Positions 33,176 to 43,181 are shown, counted from the first letter of the stretch. The stretch is 64,000 nucleotides of DNA from an uncultured Prevotellaceae bacterium (GCA_902778255.1 CACYXD010000009.1:47986-111985), one strand, 5' to 3'. Translations and numbers: made by a program. The notes: generated by a model from the sequence alone, not told the origin.

Positions 33176-33275
33176 GACAGATTCGCTCTAGTTTTGCTCG
33201 CTTGCTACCGAAGGGACGCAGGAACTCATATATAAAGACAAATTAACAGAATAACATAAGAACAAACTGACACAG

Positions 33276-34190
33276 ATGGAACAGGACAAACTGAATGAGG
33301 TGCTACAAAGAAACGTAGCAAAACTGTCAAAACTATCAGAATGCGAGCGCGACATGATGCCCGCTGGAACAGCGCCTATGCCTAGTGTAGAAGAGGTAAG
33401 AAGGATTGTGAGTCTGTGTAAGGATATTATCTTCACCGACTATTTCCACAAGCGTCAGAGTGATGAGAAGATGCGCTCTTACCATATCGGTGTGAGTATG
33501 GATGAGCTTTTCAACTTGCTGAAGCGTCAGATTGCTCGTGGTATGCAGTTTTGCGAGGATTGTGACTGTTCTGAGGAGCAAGTACTCCGTTCGGCCGAGG
33601 CTCAAGCCCTGCAGTTTATTGACCAATTGCCTGAAGTGAAGCGTCTGCTTTATACCGATGTGGAGGCGATGTTCCAGAGTGACCCCGCCGCCACCAACTA
33701 TGGTGAAGTAATCTACTGCTACCCTGTGATGAACACGATGACCCACTATCGCATAGCGCATGTGCTGCACCTGATGCAGGTGCCCGTCATCCCCCGTATC
33801 ATTACAGAGTTGGCCCATTCAAGGACGGGTATTGACATTCACCCTGGTGCAAAGATAGGTGAGTATTTTGCTATTGATCACGGTACTGGTGTGGTGATTG
33901 GCGAGACTGCAATTATCGGCAATCACGTGACGCTGTATCAGGGTGTGACTCTGGGTGCCAAGAGTTTCCGTTACGATGAGAACGGTAATATGCTGAACAT
34001 TCCACGTCACCCCATTATCGAGGATCATGTCACCGTTTATTCAAACGCTTCTATCCTTGGACGTATCACCATTGGTCACCACTCAATCATCGGTGGTAAC
34101 ATCTGGGTAACAAATGATGTACCGCCCTACTCTCGCATACAGCAGAGCAAGGCGGTAGATTTATCGTTTCAAGGAGGACTGGGTATCTAA
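33276..34190 (+). CDS. cysE: Serine O-acetyltransferase
   Basis: This 304-residue enzyme transfers acetyl from acetyl-CoA to serine, the first step of cysteine synthesis. The N-terminal helical domain (1-170) leads into a left-handed beta-helix of hexapeptide repeats: IDIHPGAKIGEYFAIDHG (with the family's catalytic His and Asp), then TGVVIGETAIIGNHVTLYQG and VTLGAKSF. A loop with RHPIIEDHVTVYSNA follows. It is longer than the minimal CysE and closest in layout to EpsC-like forms in Bacteroidetes. It ends convergently with a lipoprotein gene, the two stop codons overlapping by 4 bp. No cysK is nearby. Confidence 0.92.
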   Translation: MEQDKLNEVLQRNVAKLSKLSECERDMMPAGTAPMPSVEEVRRIVSLCKDIIFTDYFHKRQSDEKMRSYHIGVSMDELFNLLKRQIARGMQFCEDCDCSEEQVLRSAEAQALQFIDQLPEVKRLLYTDVEAMFQSDPAATNYGEVIYCYPVMNTMTHYRIAHVLHLMQVPVIPRIITELAHSRTGIDIHPGAKIGEYFAIDHGTGVVIGETAIIGNHVTLYQGVTLGAKSFRYDENGNMLNIPRHPIIEDHVTVYSNASILGRITIGHHSIIGGNIWVTNDVPPYSRIQQSKAVDLSFQGGLGI

Positions 34191-34690
34191 AAATCTTCTA
34201 TTGTCTGACGGCTATAGTTCCCATCATAATAGTCATCCGGCGACTCAACCTTTATCAGATTGAAGGCTGCTAATTGTTCCCCAGTGTCGTAATTATCAAA
34301 ATAGCCACGGAATCGCATTCTACTCATAGCCCAATAGGTTTCAAAATCACGGATTACCACATACACGCCATCTTCATAATGTAAATAGATACGTCCATCA
34401 CGCACCGTCCAGTCGAAGAAAACCTTCGTATAACGACGGCTTTCGCGATGATAGTCAATCTCATATCCAGTACCCCCACTTCCCCAGGAACCTGCCTGTT
34501 TGAACATAATCTGGGTATCATAATCATTCGTTGTGTACCCACGATAAGAATAGTAGTTACCCGTAATTGTTCCCTCCCAGACTCCTTCCAGATTATAAGC
34601 GAGGTCTGTATCTTCATCGCAACTTGTAAATGCCATCATTGCTATCATAGCAACGACTATCATTTTTGTGTAATAGTACATTTTTTTCAT
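34187..34690 (-). CDS. Small lipoprotein of unknown function
   Basis: The start is set at the ATG at 34690 (MKKMYYYTKMIVVAMIAMMAFTSC), which gives a lipoprotein signal with lipobox FTSC; a longer frame to 34822 overlaps the permease gene and is rejected. The mature part of about 145 residues opens with DLAYNLEGVWEGTITG, a lipocalin-like start, and is rich in aromatic beta strands (YTKVFFDWTVRDGRIYLHYEDGVYV). It is likely a beta-barrel domain of the lipocalin-like DUF type that is common in Bacteroidales. It is the last gene of the minus-strand operon with two permeases, 19 bp downstream of the nearer one. Confidence 0.75.
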   Translation of the reverse strand: MKKMYYYTKMIVVAMIAMMAFTSCDEDTDLAYNLEGVWEGTITGNYYSYRGYTTNDYDTQIMFKQAGSWGSGGTGYEIDYHRESRRYTKVFFDWTVRDGRIYLHYEDGVYVVIRDFETYWAMSRMRFRGYFDNYDTGEQLAAFNLIKVESPDDYYDGNYSRQTIEDF

Positions 34691-34709
34691 ACAATATAAT
34701 GATAATTCT

Positions 34710-35885
34710 TTATAAATATTTCGGAAGTAAGATTGGGGTAAGGATTGTAAAGACAGACAAAACCATTGCCAAAACAAAGAAAGAATTATAGCCCAGTGGC
34801 TGTAACAATAGCCCAGACACAACGCACCCTAGCATCAACGAAAGAGCCATTATCGACTTTCCCTGTTCACGACACTTTATCCGTTTTAAATACGACAGAT
34901 AGACCGTGAAGCCTATACCATAGGCCAACTGTTCAACAAGTACACAGCAACCAATAACCATCAGTTCCTTGGGTTGCCAGTAACTCAGTGCAACATAGAC
35001 GCCACATGGAATAATCATACTAAGGGTCATAGGCCACAGACAATGTGAAAAGCCGAAACGGGCAATCGCTTTCATTCCTAATAAACCACCCACAGTAAGT
35101 GCAACGATACCCACTATACCCATAACAAAGCCGAACTCCTGTGGAGCTAGTCCCACACCACCATTACGGAATGAATCTATCAAGAAAAGAATGCTCACCT
35201 TGCCTACCATTGCCTGTGCAAAAGCGAAGAAAAGCAAGAATAATACACCTCGTCCCCAGCTTGTGATTATCCGTTCTTGCGATATAGGAGCATTGAAAAA
35301 ATTCCGTCGCGAACGCGGCAACGTCAATATGTGCCAGAAGAACAAAATCATAAAAAAACCTGACATGAAATAAAACAGTACCCTCCAAGCATAAAGCATT
35401 TCATTACGATAGAAAATCTGCAGATTACCAGCCAGAACCAAAAGAATGCCTTGACCTACTACGAGCGAAAATTTTCTGAATAGTTCCTGAACAATAGTAT
35501 GACGATAGGCCAATGGATGCAAACGGGCAAACTCATCGGCAGCCACATTATGCAGGGCTGTGAGCCAAGAAATCAGCATCAGTAGGCACCACGTAATCCA
35601 TTTAACCGATAGCGAGAATGCAAGCAAGCCAAATGCTGTAGCCAACAAGAACTGCGTAAAGAGAATCCATAGGCGGTAGTCCATCGCTTTCCCTACAACC
35701 GGTTTCCACCACACCTTAAGCACCCAGGGAAGATAAAAGACAGCCACACCCAAAAGACTTTCGCTCAAGGAATAACCCATTTGGTGAAACAAGAGAAGGG
35801 CAATCACAAAAATGACTACACGAGGCATTCCCTTTGCAAAATACAAAGAGGATAGCCAAACTGTAGTACTGCCCTGCTCGCTCAT
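34710..35885 (-). CDS. MFS transporter (AmpG-related)
   Basis: This 391-residue integral membrane protein has about twelve hydrophobic segments. It opens TVWLSSLYFAKGMPRVVIFV and has FYLPWVLKVWWKPVVGKAMD near residue 50, the AmpG/PAT-like loop 2-3 pattern. AmpG imports GlcNAc-anhydroMurNAc muropeptides into the cytoplasm for cell-wall recycling. It is shorter and more diverged than its neighbour at 35892, with which it is paired tandemly 6 bp apart, so one may be the importer of a related but different ligand. Substrate assignment is inference. Confidence 0.82.
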   Translation of the reverse strand: MSEQGSTTVWLSSLYFAKGMPRVVIFVIALLLFHQMGYSLSESLLGVAVFYLPWVLKVWWKPVVGKAMDYRLWILFTQFLLATAFGLLAFSLSVKWITWCLLMLISWLTALHNVAADEFARLHPLAYRHTIVQELFRKFSLVVGQGILLVLAGNLQIFYRNEMLYAWRVLFYFMSGFFMILFFWHILTLPRSRRNFFNAPISQERIITSWGRGVLFLLFFAFAQAMVGKVSILFLIDSFRNGGVGLAPQEFGFVMGIVGIVALTVGGLLGMKAIARFGFSHCLWPMTLSMIIPCGVYVALSYWQPKELMVIGCCVLVEQLAYGIGFTVYLSYLKRIKCREQGKSIMALSLMLGCVVSGLLLQPLGYNSFFVLAMVLSVFTILTPILLPKYL

Positions 35886-35891
35886 CAGCCT

Positions 35892-37166
35892 TTATTTCTT
35901 TTTACCAAACTCAGGGTCAATCTTTACAAACCAAGCCACCAAAAAAGTGACACCACACAGAGCCATAACGATAAGGAAGAAGGTCTGATAGCCCACAGCA
36001 TCCTTCAAGAAGCCTGAGAACATAGCTGGAACTTGCAAGCCCAGATACGACAACCCCGTACAGATAGCGTAAAATGATGTCTTGAAGGGGCCCATACTGA
36101 AATAAAGCATATAGAGGGTGAGTGCTGTGAAACCAAGGCCGTAGCCAAACTGTTCAATGAAGATACACGAGCTGACAAGCACCATATTCTCGGGCATAGC
36201 ATAACTCATATATACATAGACCACATCAGGCAAAGTAATAGCACATACCATAGGCCATAGCCAGCGCTTCAGTCCATCGCGACTGGCCAGCCAACCACCG
36301 ACGATACCTCCCAGCAACAAGCCGATGAGTCCCACGGTACCATAGCTAATACCATATTCCGCCAAAGAGAGTCCTAGTCCGCCGTCCTCCTGAGAACGTG
36401 TCAGGAATGTCTTACTCATCGCATTCAACAAAGCCTCAGGGAAGCGATAGAACATGATGAACACTACGGCACAGAGCAGTTCGCGCCAAGGCATACGAGT
36501 GAAGAATACCTTGAACATATCAAGGAGTCCACGTGTCACCTCTTTGGCTGTCACGTGATTACGCACATCGGCATTCGATTTTGGCATGAGGTAGCAATGC
36601 CACAGCCAGAAAGCGATAAACAGGGCGGCTACGCCATAGAACACCAGACTCCATGTAAAGGCATTCTGATCAGGATAAAGCGTCTGCAGATAGCCTGCCA
36701 AAGGTACCAACGCGCCATTGCCGAAAATGACAGCCAAACGGTAGAATGTGTTACGTATTCCTACGAACCAGGCCTGCTGGTGTTCGTCGAGTTCCAACAT
36801 ATAATAGCCATCGGCAGCGATATCATGCGTGGCACTCGAGAAAGCCATCAGAAAAAAACAGAACATTGTGCCTTGAAACCAGAAATCCGTATTCAGTGTG
36901 AAGGCGATACCTGCCAGTGACGAGCCCAACAACAGTTGCATAGCCAGTACCCACCAGCGCTTCGTCTTGCACAAATCAACAAACGGGCTCCATATGGGTT
37001 TGATAATCCACGGCAAGCCCAACCACCCCGTATAAAGTCCTATCTCGGTATCGCTCAGTCCCATCTGCATATAGAGCACCACAGCGACAGATGTCACAAT
37101 CACATTTGGCAGTCCCTCTGCCATATAGAGCGTGGGTATCCATGCCCAGGGATTTATTTTTTTCAT
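35892..37166 (-). CDS. AmpG-like MFS permease
   Basis: This 424-residue permease has twelve predicted membrane segments and the AmpG hallmark start: TLYMAEGLPNVIVTSVAVVL, then LGLPWIIKPIWSPFVDLCKT (about 48-67). A conserved Asp of the loop (SPFVD) and SSATHDIAADGYYM (about 115) also fit AmpG. It should import muropeptides or another small oligosaccharide. The gene begins 1 bp after the stop of the three-domain fusion gene and is followed by a second permease, so all are one transcript. The SpoIID domain in the fusion protein suits a cell-wall substrate. Confidence 0.85.
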   Translation of the reverse strand: MKKINPWAWIPTLYMAEGLPNVIVTSVAVVLYMQMGLSDTEIGLYTGWLGLPWIIKPIWSPFVDLCKTKRWWVLAMQLLLGSSLAGIAFTLNTDFWFQGTMFCFFLMAFSSATHDIAADGYYMLELDEHQQAWFVGIRNTFYRLAVIFGNGALVPLAGYLQTLYPDQNAFTWSLVFYGVAALFIAFWLWHCYLMPKSNADVRNHVTAKEVTRGLLDMFKVFFTRMPWRELLCAVVFIMFYRFPEALLNAMSKTFLTRSQEDGGLGLSLAEYGISYGTVGLIGLLLGGIVGGWLASRDGLKRWLWPMVCAITLPDVVYVYMSYAMPENMVLVSSCIFIEQFGYGLGFTALTLYMLYFSMGPFKTSFYAICTGLSYLGLQVPAMFSGFLKDAVGYQTFFLIVMALCGVTFLVAWFVKIDPEFGKKK

Positions 37167-37167
37167 A

Positions 37168-40100
37168 TCAGTATTCCTGCTTTATTTCTGCACCTCTATA
37201 ATAATATAAGAGGATATCATCGTAATCATAGCCTTTCTCGCCCATCACGGCTGCACCAATCTGGCAGAGACCTACACCATGGCCCCATCCGCGACCTTTG
37301 ATGATGAAGCGATTATCTACTTTCTTCACCTTGAAGGCGCTGCTGTAAAGATGTGTCTCGCTGAGCGCACGACGAATCTCCAGTTCCTTACCAATGATAA
37401 ACGAACGTTTTGTGCCAACAATCTGCAGACGCCAGATACGTCCACTCATTCCACGATCCAACGGCACAAGGTCTACTATATCACCGAGGTCGAGTTTCGT
37501 CTTGCGATTCACCAGTTCCGTAAGTTCTTCCTGCGTATACTCCACTCGCCATTCATAGAAATCGGGAGTCTCTTGATCGTAGTCGTTAAGCACCTGCGAT
37601 AAGATACGCTTGTCGTTGGTGTGACAGAATGGATCGCTGACCGATACCAGATAAGGCTTCTTGATATTCTCCCAGCAATATTGGAACTCCTCCGTCTGTC
37701 CACCACAGCATTTTGAGAAACGGGCATCACAGAGTTCGTTATCGAATGTGAGCACCTGACCGCGAGTGGCCTTGATAGCCTCAGCCACAGCAGGCGACGA
37801 AGCACGGGTGATACCCTGATAGCGCTGGCAATGGTCATCAGCACAGACATCAAACAATGTATGGTCCTCACGGTCGTACCAGCGCAGCAGTTCGTCCTCT
37901 TTCTTCACAAACGAGAAGAAGCTATTGTCCTTGCGCTCACCACTTTCCATACGTTTCTTCATCTGATAGAGCACCCACGAACGGGAGATGACAGCATGAG
38001 CCTTCAACAGTTCAGGTGAAGATGTGGCACTCATCTCACTGGATATCACACTCTCCAAATACTGTTCTACAGGCAATTCATTGATAGCCAACACTTTGTC
38101 GGCCTCAACCACCAATCTGAGGGCTCCACGAAAAGTCTGTTCCTCCTGACGCTCCCAGTGGAAACCTACACCAATAGTGACATCATGAAGTGTAAACGAC
38201 ACCTCATCACCCTGTGGTTGGAAGCGCAGTTCACGATAGTTTTGGCCACGCCAGAGCAGTCCGCCTTCAGCCAATTCCACGGTCTGCAGTCCAGTAAGCG
38301 TCTCGCCCTTAGCCGTATAATTTCCGTTCAGACAGAACACGATTTTCTGTGCGCTCACAATACCCACCGTAATCTGTGGTTCCTCACCCATCTTTGATGG
38401 GCGCTGCACGTTGACACCAGTTTTCTTCAGTCGCTCTTTCAATATCTCGAACTCGTCGTCAGGGAGCGCACATTCTTTCAGTATTTCTTCTGCCTGCTCG
38501 GGCGTGATACGTTCAAAGTCTTCACGGCGAGGCGTGATAAATAGTCCTGACATATCTAATGCACCAGGACTCACCAGCAACTGTTCATCACCAGTTTTGA
38601 AATAACAGTCAGGACGATGTTTCTTTCGGGGGAATACTACAGAAATATACTCCTCACCCGTATGCCAGGCCACGATATTCACCATGGGTTCCGACTGATC
38701 GGCCATCTTTGGCAGATCATGATACAACGTAGCAAACATACGCTCGCTGGCACGACGATTATTTGCACGAATAACCAATGCCGCACAAGGATAATCTTCT
38801 ACCACGCTAAGCGTAGCGTCTTCCCCACGTCGAGCCACCTCAGTGAGGTTGCGCGACAGGCGCTGCCACTCCTTCTGCAAGGGTAGTACACCTGAGGTAC
38901 CGGCCTGAAGATGCGCATGATCTGGCGCCGAGGCTCCACAAAGCGGGCCATTATAGAACACCATCAACTCAGGATAGTTGACCAACAGCTGAATCATCTC
39001 ACCATACATACCACGAATCTGCTGAGGCTGATGCCTACGGGTGGGAACAGTGAAATGCATTGGCAGAATGGGATATGGGTTAACCAGCAGTTCGTAATCC
39101 ACGTTCTGAACCTTTGTCAACTGCTCCTGCGGACGGTTCTTTCTACATAGGAAACAGGGACGTGCTGCCACTGCCTGCTTTGTGATGGTAGCTCCTGTAG
39201 ATCGGATACGGGCGGGATTGAACTGCACCTCGAAAGTGGAGGTACCTACGTTCAGTTCGCGTGTTTCCACATGACTCAACTCACGATAGCGGTCGCGCGT
39301 CTCTGGCCACAGTGTCAATTGACGGTCGAAGAAGCGGTCTAGGGGAGAAAGGTGTCGGTTAATGGCTGAAGGGTGTTGATTTATAGTCTGTCTGGCCTTG
39401 ATTTCAAACGTGCGCAGACGGTCTTTGTACAGATTGTTAGCATTGATCTTATCCACAGAAAGGGCGGCATCACTATTGCCTCCCCACCGGCGACACAGAT
39501 AAAGTTCGTCATAGATTCGTCCAATGCGATAGTTACGTGAGAACCAGAGTCCCATGGCATAATCCTCACCATAACTGGTATTGGGCAACTGCACCTGGCG
39601 CAACAATGGTGTAAAGAAAGCACGTGGAGCACCCAGTCCATTTATACGCAGAGCATTATTCGGTCCGTTCTCATCAGTCCATTCCTTATGTGCAATGAGT
39701 CCTGGCGGCAGGGTATTCAGGTCGAAGTCGCACATCCTGTAAGAGCCTACTATCATCGCTGCTTTCTGTTTATAGAAAGCATCCACAATGGTCTGTAATG
39801 TTTTAGGCGATGAATAGAGGTCATCACTATCCAACTGTACGGCAAAGCGTCCGCAATGAGTATCATTGATAGCCATGTTCCAACAGCCGCCAATACCGAG
39901 GTCGTGTCGTTCTGGAGTCAGGACGACAAGTTGAGAGTTGAAAGTTGAAAGTTGAGAGAGGATTTCTCCTGTGCCATCTGTGGAGTGGTTATCTACCACG
40001 ATAACATTGTATTTGAACTTCGTCTCTTGTGCCAAAGCACTCTTCACTGCATCAGCGATGGTCTTGGCACGATTAAATACAGGGATGATGACAGAGGCCT

Positions 40101-40797
40101 CCAGTTCAAAGGGCTGTTCGTCGAAATCCACATTCTGCAGACTGGTGGTATCCACCACTGCACCAATGGCTTCCAGATGGCGTGTGACCACCTGTTCCAT
40201 TTCTATCTGCACATCACGGTTGGCTGGGTTTACATAGTCAAACTGTTTTACTCCGGATGCTCGCGTATCGCGCTCCACCTCAGTATAGAGCAACTCGTTC
40301 AGATGAAGTATTTGTCCCTGCCGACTCAGATAGAGACGCAGGTCGTAGAGTCCACCATATTGATATTTCGCTGTTGACTCATGTGCCCACTGACGCAACA
40401 TATCGCCACGCACCAGCCACAACGAACCGAAATCGAAATCATCACGAACAGAGCCCAGTTGATAATCGATGGCTGGATGTTTCTCTGTTTTCCACTCGCC
40501 ATTGATTTCTTTCTTCTCGTAGTGGTCGGCATATACCATCATGGCATCACTGTCGCAAGCCACCTGCACCAGACGTTCCAATGCCCCCTGTCCTAATTCC
40601 AGCGAGGCTTCCTTGACCACCAAAGCCACGTATGGCGATGTTGACTGCAACGCAATGGCATATAAAGATTCACTGGAGTGCATACCATCAACGAACCAAA
40701 CACCCTGTACGAGCGTACTGGCCAACAATTCTGCCTTGAGCCGTTCTGCCTGCCGCTCATCCGTGCGAGGCAGGAAAATATCTACACGTTCTTTCAT
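37168..40797 (-). CDS. Fusion: glycosyltransferase GT2 + DUF4922 (GalT/HIT-like) + SpoIID/LytB
   Basis: This 1209-residue protein joins several parts. Residues 1-190 resemble a degenerate GT-A domain. Residues 230-470 are a GT2 domain ([14 protein letters not shown]; metal motif QLDSDDLY at 321-328). Residues 505-800 form a DUF4922 domain related to galactose-1-phosphate uridylyltransferase/Ap4A phosphorylase, with a zinc-like CFLCRKNRP (548-556) and HAHLQAG (627-633), the nucleotidyl-His motif. Residues 805-1209 are SpoIID/LytB ([20 protein letters not shown], with candidate catalytic Glu921). SpoIID cleaves peptidoglycan glycan strands stripped of stem peptides. No signal peptide is seen at the N-terminus, which is odd for a cell-wall enzyme. 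It heads an operon with two AmpG-like permeases and has a good promoter. Confidence 0.88.
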   Translation of the reverse strand: MKERVDIFLPRTDERQAERLKAELLASTLVQGVWFVDGMHSSESLYAIALQSTSPYVALVVKEASLELGQGALERLVQVACDSDAMMVYADHYEKKEINGEWKTEKHPAIDYQLGSVRDDFDFGSLWLVRGDMLRQWAHESTAKYQYGGLYDLRLYLSRQGQILHLNELLYTEVERDTRASGVKQFDYVNPANRDVQIEMEQVVTRHLEAIGAVVDTTSLQNVDFDEQPFELEASVIIPVFNRAKTIADAVKSALAQETKFKYNVIVVDNHSTDGTGEILSQLSTFNSQLVVLTPERHDLGIGGCWNMAINDTHCGRFAVQLDSDDLYSSPKTLQTIVDAFYKQKAAMIVGSYRMCDFDLNTLPPGLIAHKEWTDENGPNNALRINGLGAPRAFFTPLLRQVQLPNTSYGEDYAMGLWFSRNYRIGRIYDELYLCRRWGGNSDAALSVDKINANNLYKDRLRTFEIKARQTINQHPSAINRHLSPLDRFFDRQLTLWPETRDRYRELSHVETRELNVGTSTFEVQFNPARIRSTGATITKQAVAARPCFLCRKNRPQEQLTKVQNVDYELLVNPYPILPMHFTVPTRRHQPQQIRGMYGEMIQLLVNYPELMVFYNGPLCGASAPDHAHLQAGTSGVLPLQKEWQRLSRNLTEVARRGEDATLSVVEDYPCAALVIRANNRRASERMFATLYHDLPKMADQSEPMVNIVAWHTGEEYISVVFPRKKHRPDCYFKTGDEQLLVSPGALDMSGLFITPRREDFERITPEQAEEILKECALPDDEFEILKERLKKTGVNVQRPSKMGEEPQITVGIVSAQKIVFCLNGNYTAKGETLTGLQTVELAEGGLLWRGQNYRELRFQPQGDEVSFTLHDVTIGVGFHWERQEEQTFRGALRLVVEADKVLAINELPVEQYLESVISSEMSATSSPELLKAHAVISRSWVLYQMKKRMESGERKDNSFFSFVKKEDELLRWYDREDHTLFDVCADDHCQRYQGITRASSPAVAEAIKATRGQVLTFDNELCDARFSKCCGGQTEEFQYCWENIKKPYLVSVSDPFCHTNDKRILSQVLNDYDQETPDFYEWRVEYTQEELTELVNRKTKLDLGDIVDLVPLDRGMSGRIWRLQIVGTKRSFIIGKELEIRRALSETHLYSSAFKVKKVDNRFIIKGRGWGHGVGLCQIGAAVMGEKGYDYDDILLYYYRGAEIKQEY
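39931..39958. repeat. Four 7-bp repeats (TTGARAG) inside the fusion gene
   Basis: The units are TTGAGAG, TTGAAAG, TTGAAAG, TTGAGAG (plus strand), exactly 28 bp. On the coding strand they give an LSTFNSQL-type stretch in the GT2 domain. A change of one unit would shift the frame. Confidence 0.9.
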
Positions 40798-40816
40798 TTA
40801 AACAAATAATTTCGTG

Positions 40817-40847
40817 CAAAGATAGTAAAAACCACGCATTTCACAAA
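40817..40847 (-). promoter_or_regulatory. Promoter of the fusion-protein operon
   Basis: On the minus strand the -7 box TATCTTTG (40824-40817) and a -33 TTTG (40847-40844) are 19 bp apart. The start codon is 20 bp downstream. Confidence 0.75.
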
Positions 40848-40905
40848 AACTTGTGCTCATTATTTTGAGAATAGCTCTTATACAATAATAAAAAAGATTA
40901 AACAC

Positions 40906-40936
40906 TTTGTTAATTCGACATTTTTTCGTACTTTTG
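40906..40936 (+). promoter_or_regulatory. Promoter of rlmN
   Basis: A -33 TTTG (40906-40909) and a -7 TACTTTTG (40929-40936) are 19 bp apart, just upstream of the rlmN ATG at 40945. The message would have a very short leader. Confidence 0.75.
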
Positions 40937-40944
40937 CACCTTAC

Positions 40945-42036
40945 ATGGAAAAAACGGCCAACGATAGTAATACAAGCAAGAAGAGACTGCTGGGACTGAC
41001 TACTGCGGAACTGAAACAAGTGGCGCAACAGTTGGGTATGCCAGCCTTCACTGGCGGACAGATAGCCAAGTGGCTCTATGAGAAAGGCGTAATGAGCATC
41101 GACGAGATGACGAATCTCTCGAAGGTGAATCGTGAGCGTCTAGCAGCCGAGTATTGCGTTGGTGCTATGGCCCCCATCGACTGTCAGCATAGCATGGATG
41201 GTACGATTAAGTACTTGTTTCCTGTTCGAACGGTATGTTACGACGATGTCGCAAAAAACGGAACCGAAAAATTTGTCGAGACCGTCTTCATTCCTGACGG
41301 CGACCGTGCCACACTTTGCGTGTCATGTCAGGTGGGCTGCAAGATGAACTGCCTGTTCTGTCAGACGGGCAAGCAGGGTTTCGATGGCAACCTTACAGCT
41401 GCCGACATCCTGAATCAAATCTACGCCCTACCCGAGCGCGACCTGCTGACCAACGTAGTGTTCATGGGTCAAGGCGAACCGATGGACAATCTGGACAATG
41501 TACTGAAGGCGACAGAGATACTGACAGCTGCCGACGGCTATGCTTGGAGTCCTAAGCGCATCACCGTAAGTAGTGTGGGCATAAAAAGCAAGCTGAAACG
41601 TTTCCTTGACGAGAGCCAGTGTCATGTCGCCATCTCTATGCACTCGCCCCTGCACGACCAGCGCCTGTCGCTGATGCCTGCAGAGAAAGCAATGGGCATC
41701 AGCGAGGTGGTGGAACTACTGAAGCAATATGACTTCACCCATCAGCGCCGCTGTTCGTTTGAGTATATCTGCTTCAGCGGCCTCAACGACACTTTGGAGC
41801 ATGGGCATGAGATTGTACAACTGGTCAAGGGACTGGAATGTCGCGTCAACCTAATTCGCTTTCACCAGATTCCTAATGTTGACTTGCCTGGGGCCGACCT
41901 TAACAGAATGGAGCAGTTGCGTGACTATCTCACCGCCAATGGCGTGTATTCGACCATTCGAGCCAGTCGCGGCCAGGACATATTTGCGGCCTGCGGCCTG
42001 CTTAGCACAGAGAAAAAGAAAAATCAAATACTATAA
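40945..42036 (+). CDS. rlmN: 23S rRNA (adenine-2503-C2)-methyltransferase
   Basis: RlmN is a radical SAM enzyme that methylates C2 of A2503 in 23S rRNA and A37 in some tRNAs. The cluster motif is CQVGCKMNCLFCQTGKQG (about 130), with the CxxxCxxC spacing in CKMNCLFC. Other hallmarks are FMGQGEPMDNLDNV, ITVSSVG, SMHSPLHDQR and, near the end, RASRGQDIFAACGLL, whose Cys is the methylatable residue of the second pair. It has 363 residues, as expected. pdxA follows 5 bp later, suggesting cotranscription. Confidence 0.96.
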   Translation: MEKTANDSNTSKKRLLGLTTAELKQVAQQLGMPAFTGGQIAKWLYEKGVMSIDEMTNLSKVNRERLAAEYCVGAMAPIDCQHSMDGTIKYLFPVRTVCYDDVAKNGTEKFVETVFIPDGDRATLCVSCQVGCKMNCLFCQTGKQGFDGNLTAADILNQIYALPERDLLTNVVFMGQGEPMDNLDNVLKATEILTAADGYAWSPKRITVSSVGIKSKLKRFLDESQCHVAISMHSPLHDQRLSLMPAEKAMGISEVVELLKQYDFTHQRRCSFEYICFSGLNDTLEHGHEIVQLVKGLECRVNLIRFHQIPNVDLPGADLNRMEQLRDYLTANGVYSTIRASRGQDIFAACGLLSTEKKKNQIL

Positions 42037-42041
42037 ATAAA

Positions 42042-43124
42042 ATGGAAGATAGAAAAATTCGCGTAGCCATTACACACGGCGATACCAACGGCGTGGGCTA
42101 TGAAGTGATATTAAAGACATTTTCAGACCCTACCATGTTGGAGCTCTGCACCCCCATCATCTACGGTTTACCAAAGGTTGCCGCCTACCACAGCAAGGCA
42201 CTGGAAATTGAGGTTCCCTTTGTAACCATCAAGGATGCAAAAGAGGCACGTGATGGTAAGTTAAACTTGCTAGCTGTTAGCGAAGACGAGACGAAAATAG
42301 ACCTTGGAATAACCACGCCAGAATCTGCTGAAGCTGCCAAGATGGCCATCGACAAAGCTCTGACCGACTACAAGGCCGGTCTTTTTGACGTGTTGGTAAC
42401 TGCTCCTGTAAGCAAAAACAGTATAAAGGGATTTAACGGACACACCAATTATATAGAGAATACCCTTAACGACGGCAAGAAAGGACTCACCATCCTAACC
42501 AATGATGACCTGCGCGTGGCCCTGGTCACCAACAATGTGGCCATCAAGGATATTGCGGAAGCCATCACGAAACAAAAGATTGTGGAGAAAGCCACAATCT
42601 TCCATCAGGCTCTACGCCGCGATCTACGCGTCAGCAACCCGCGCATTGCCGTGCTGGCACTCAACCCCCGTTGCGGTGAGGATGGTGTTCTAGGCGATGA
42701 AGAACAGACAATTATCAATCCTGCCATCAAAGAATTGGCAGAGCAAGGAATTCAGGTATTCGGTCCCTACGCTGCCGATGATTTCTTTGGCCGCTGTGCC
42801 TACTACCGTTTCGACGGTGTGCTGGCAATGTACCACGACCAGGGTCAGACTCCTTTCAAAGCAGTGGCCTATGAGAACGGCGTACGTTTCACCGCTGGCT
42901 TAGACCTCATTCGTACTGCTCCAGCCCATGGTGTGAACTTCAATGCAGCCGGAAAGAACACTACCGACGAACAATCACTGCGCAATGCTATCTATGTGGC
43001 TATCGACGTATGGCGCAATCGGCAGAACTTCGATGAGCCTTACGAAAATCCGTTGCCCAAACTCTACCACGAGCGTCGCGACGAAAGCGAGAAGGTACGC
43101 TTCCACAAGAAACCCGAGGAATAA
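42042..43124 (+). CDS. pdxA: 4-hydroxythreonine-4-phosphate dehydrogenase
   Basis: PdxA oxidises 4-phosphohydroxy-L-threonine in the DXP-dependent pathway to pyridoxal 5'-phosphate. The 360-residue protein starts RVAITHGDTNGVGYEVILK and shows VTAPVSKNSI (about 124), the metal-ligand His in NGHTNYIE (about 137), and the MYHDQGQTPFKAVAYENGV motif (about 270) followed by RTAPAHGVNFNAAGK. All expected metal-binding His residues are present. The start codon follows rlmN by 5 bp. Other pyridoxal genes are not in the window. Confidence 0.94.
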   Translation: MEDRKIRVAITHGDTNGVGYEVILKTFSDPTMLELCTPIIYGLPKVAAYHSKALEIEVPFVTIKDAKEARDGKLNLLAVSEDETKIDLGITTPESAEAAKMAIDKALTDYKAGLFDVLVTAPVSKNSIKGFNGHTNYIENTLNDGKKGLTILTNDDLRVALVTNNVAIKDIAEAITKQKIVEKATIFHQALRRDLRVSNPRIAVLALNPRCGEDGVLGDEEQTIINPAIKELAEQGIQVFGPYAADDFFGRCAYYRFDGVLAMYHDQGQTPFKAVAYENGVRFTAGLDLIRTAPAHGVNFNAAGKNTTDEQSLRNAIYVAIDVWRNRQNFDEPYENPLPKLYHERRDESEKVRFHKKPEE

Positions 43125-43163
43125 TTTTTCTGCCATTTTTGCAGCCGTTTCAAAAAAAATGTG

Positions 43164-43171
43164 TAATTTTG
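43164..43171 (+). promoter_or_regulatory. -7 box upstream of sigma-54 activator gene
   Basis: TAATTTTG matches TAnnTTTG and ends 10 bp before the ATG. A TTTG lies about 22 bp upstream (43138-43141), slightly longer than ideal spacing. Confidence 0.55.
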
Positions 43172-43181
43172 TCAGCCAATT

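Noticed and set aside
34691-34822. Longer N-terminus of the small lipoprotein
   Set aside because: It overlaps the upstream permease gene and destroys the lipoprotein signal.
39343-39391. A second repeat in the fusion gene (GGTGTCGGTTAATGG / GGGTGTTGATTTAT)
   Set aside because: The two copies are too diverged to call a repeat with confidence, though they encode a similar low-complexity linker.
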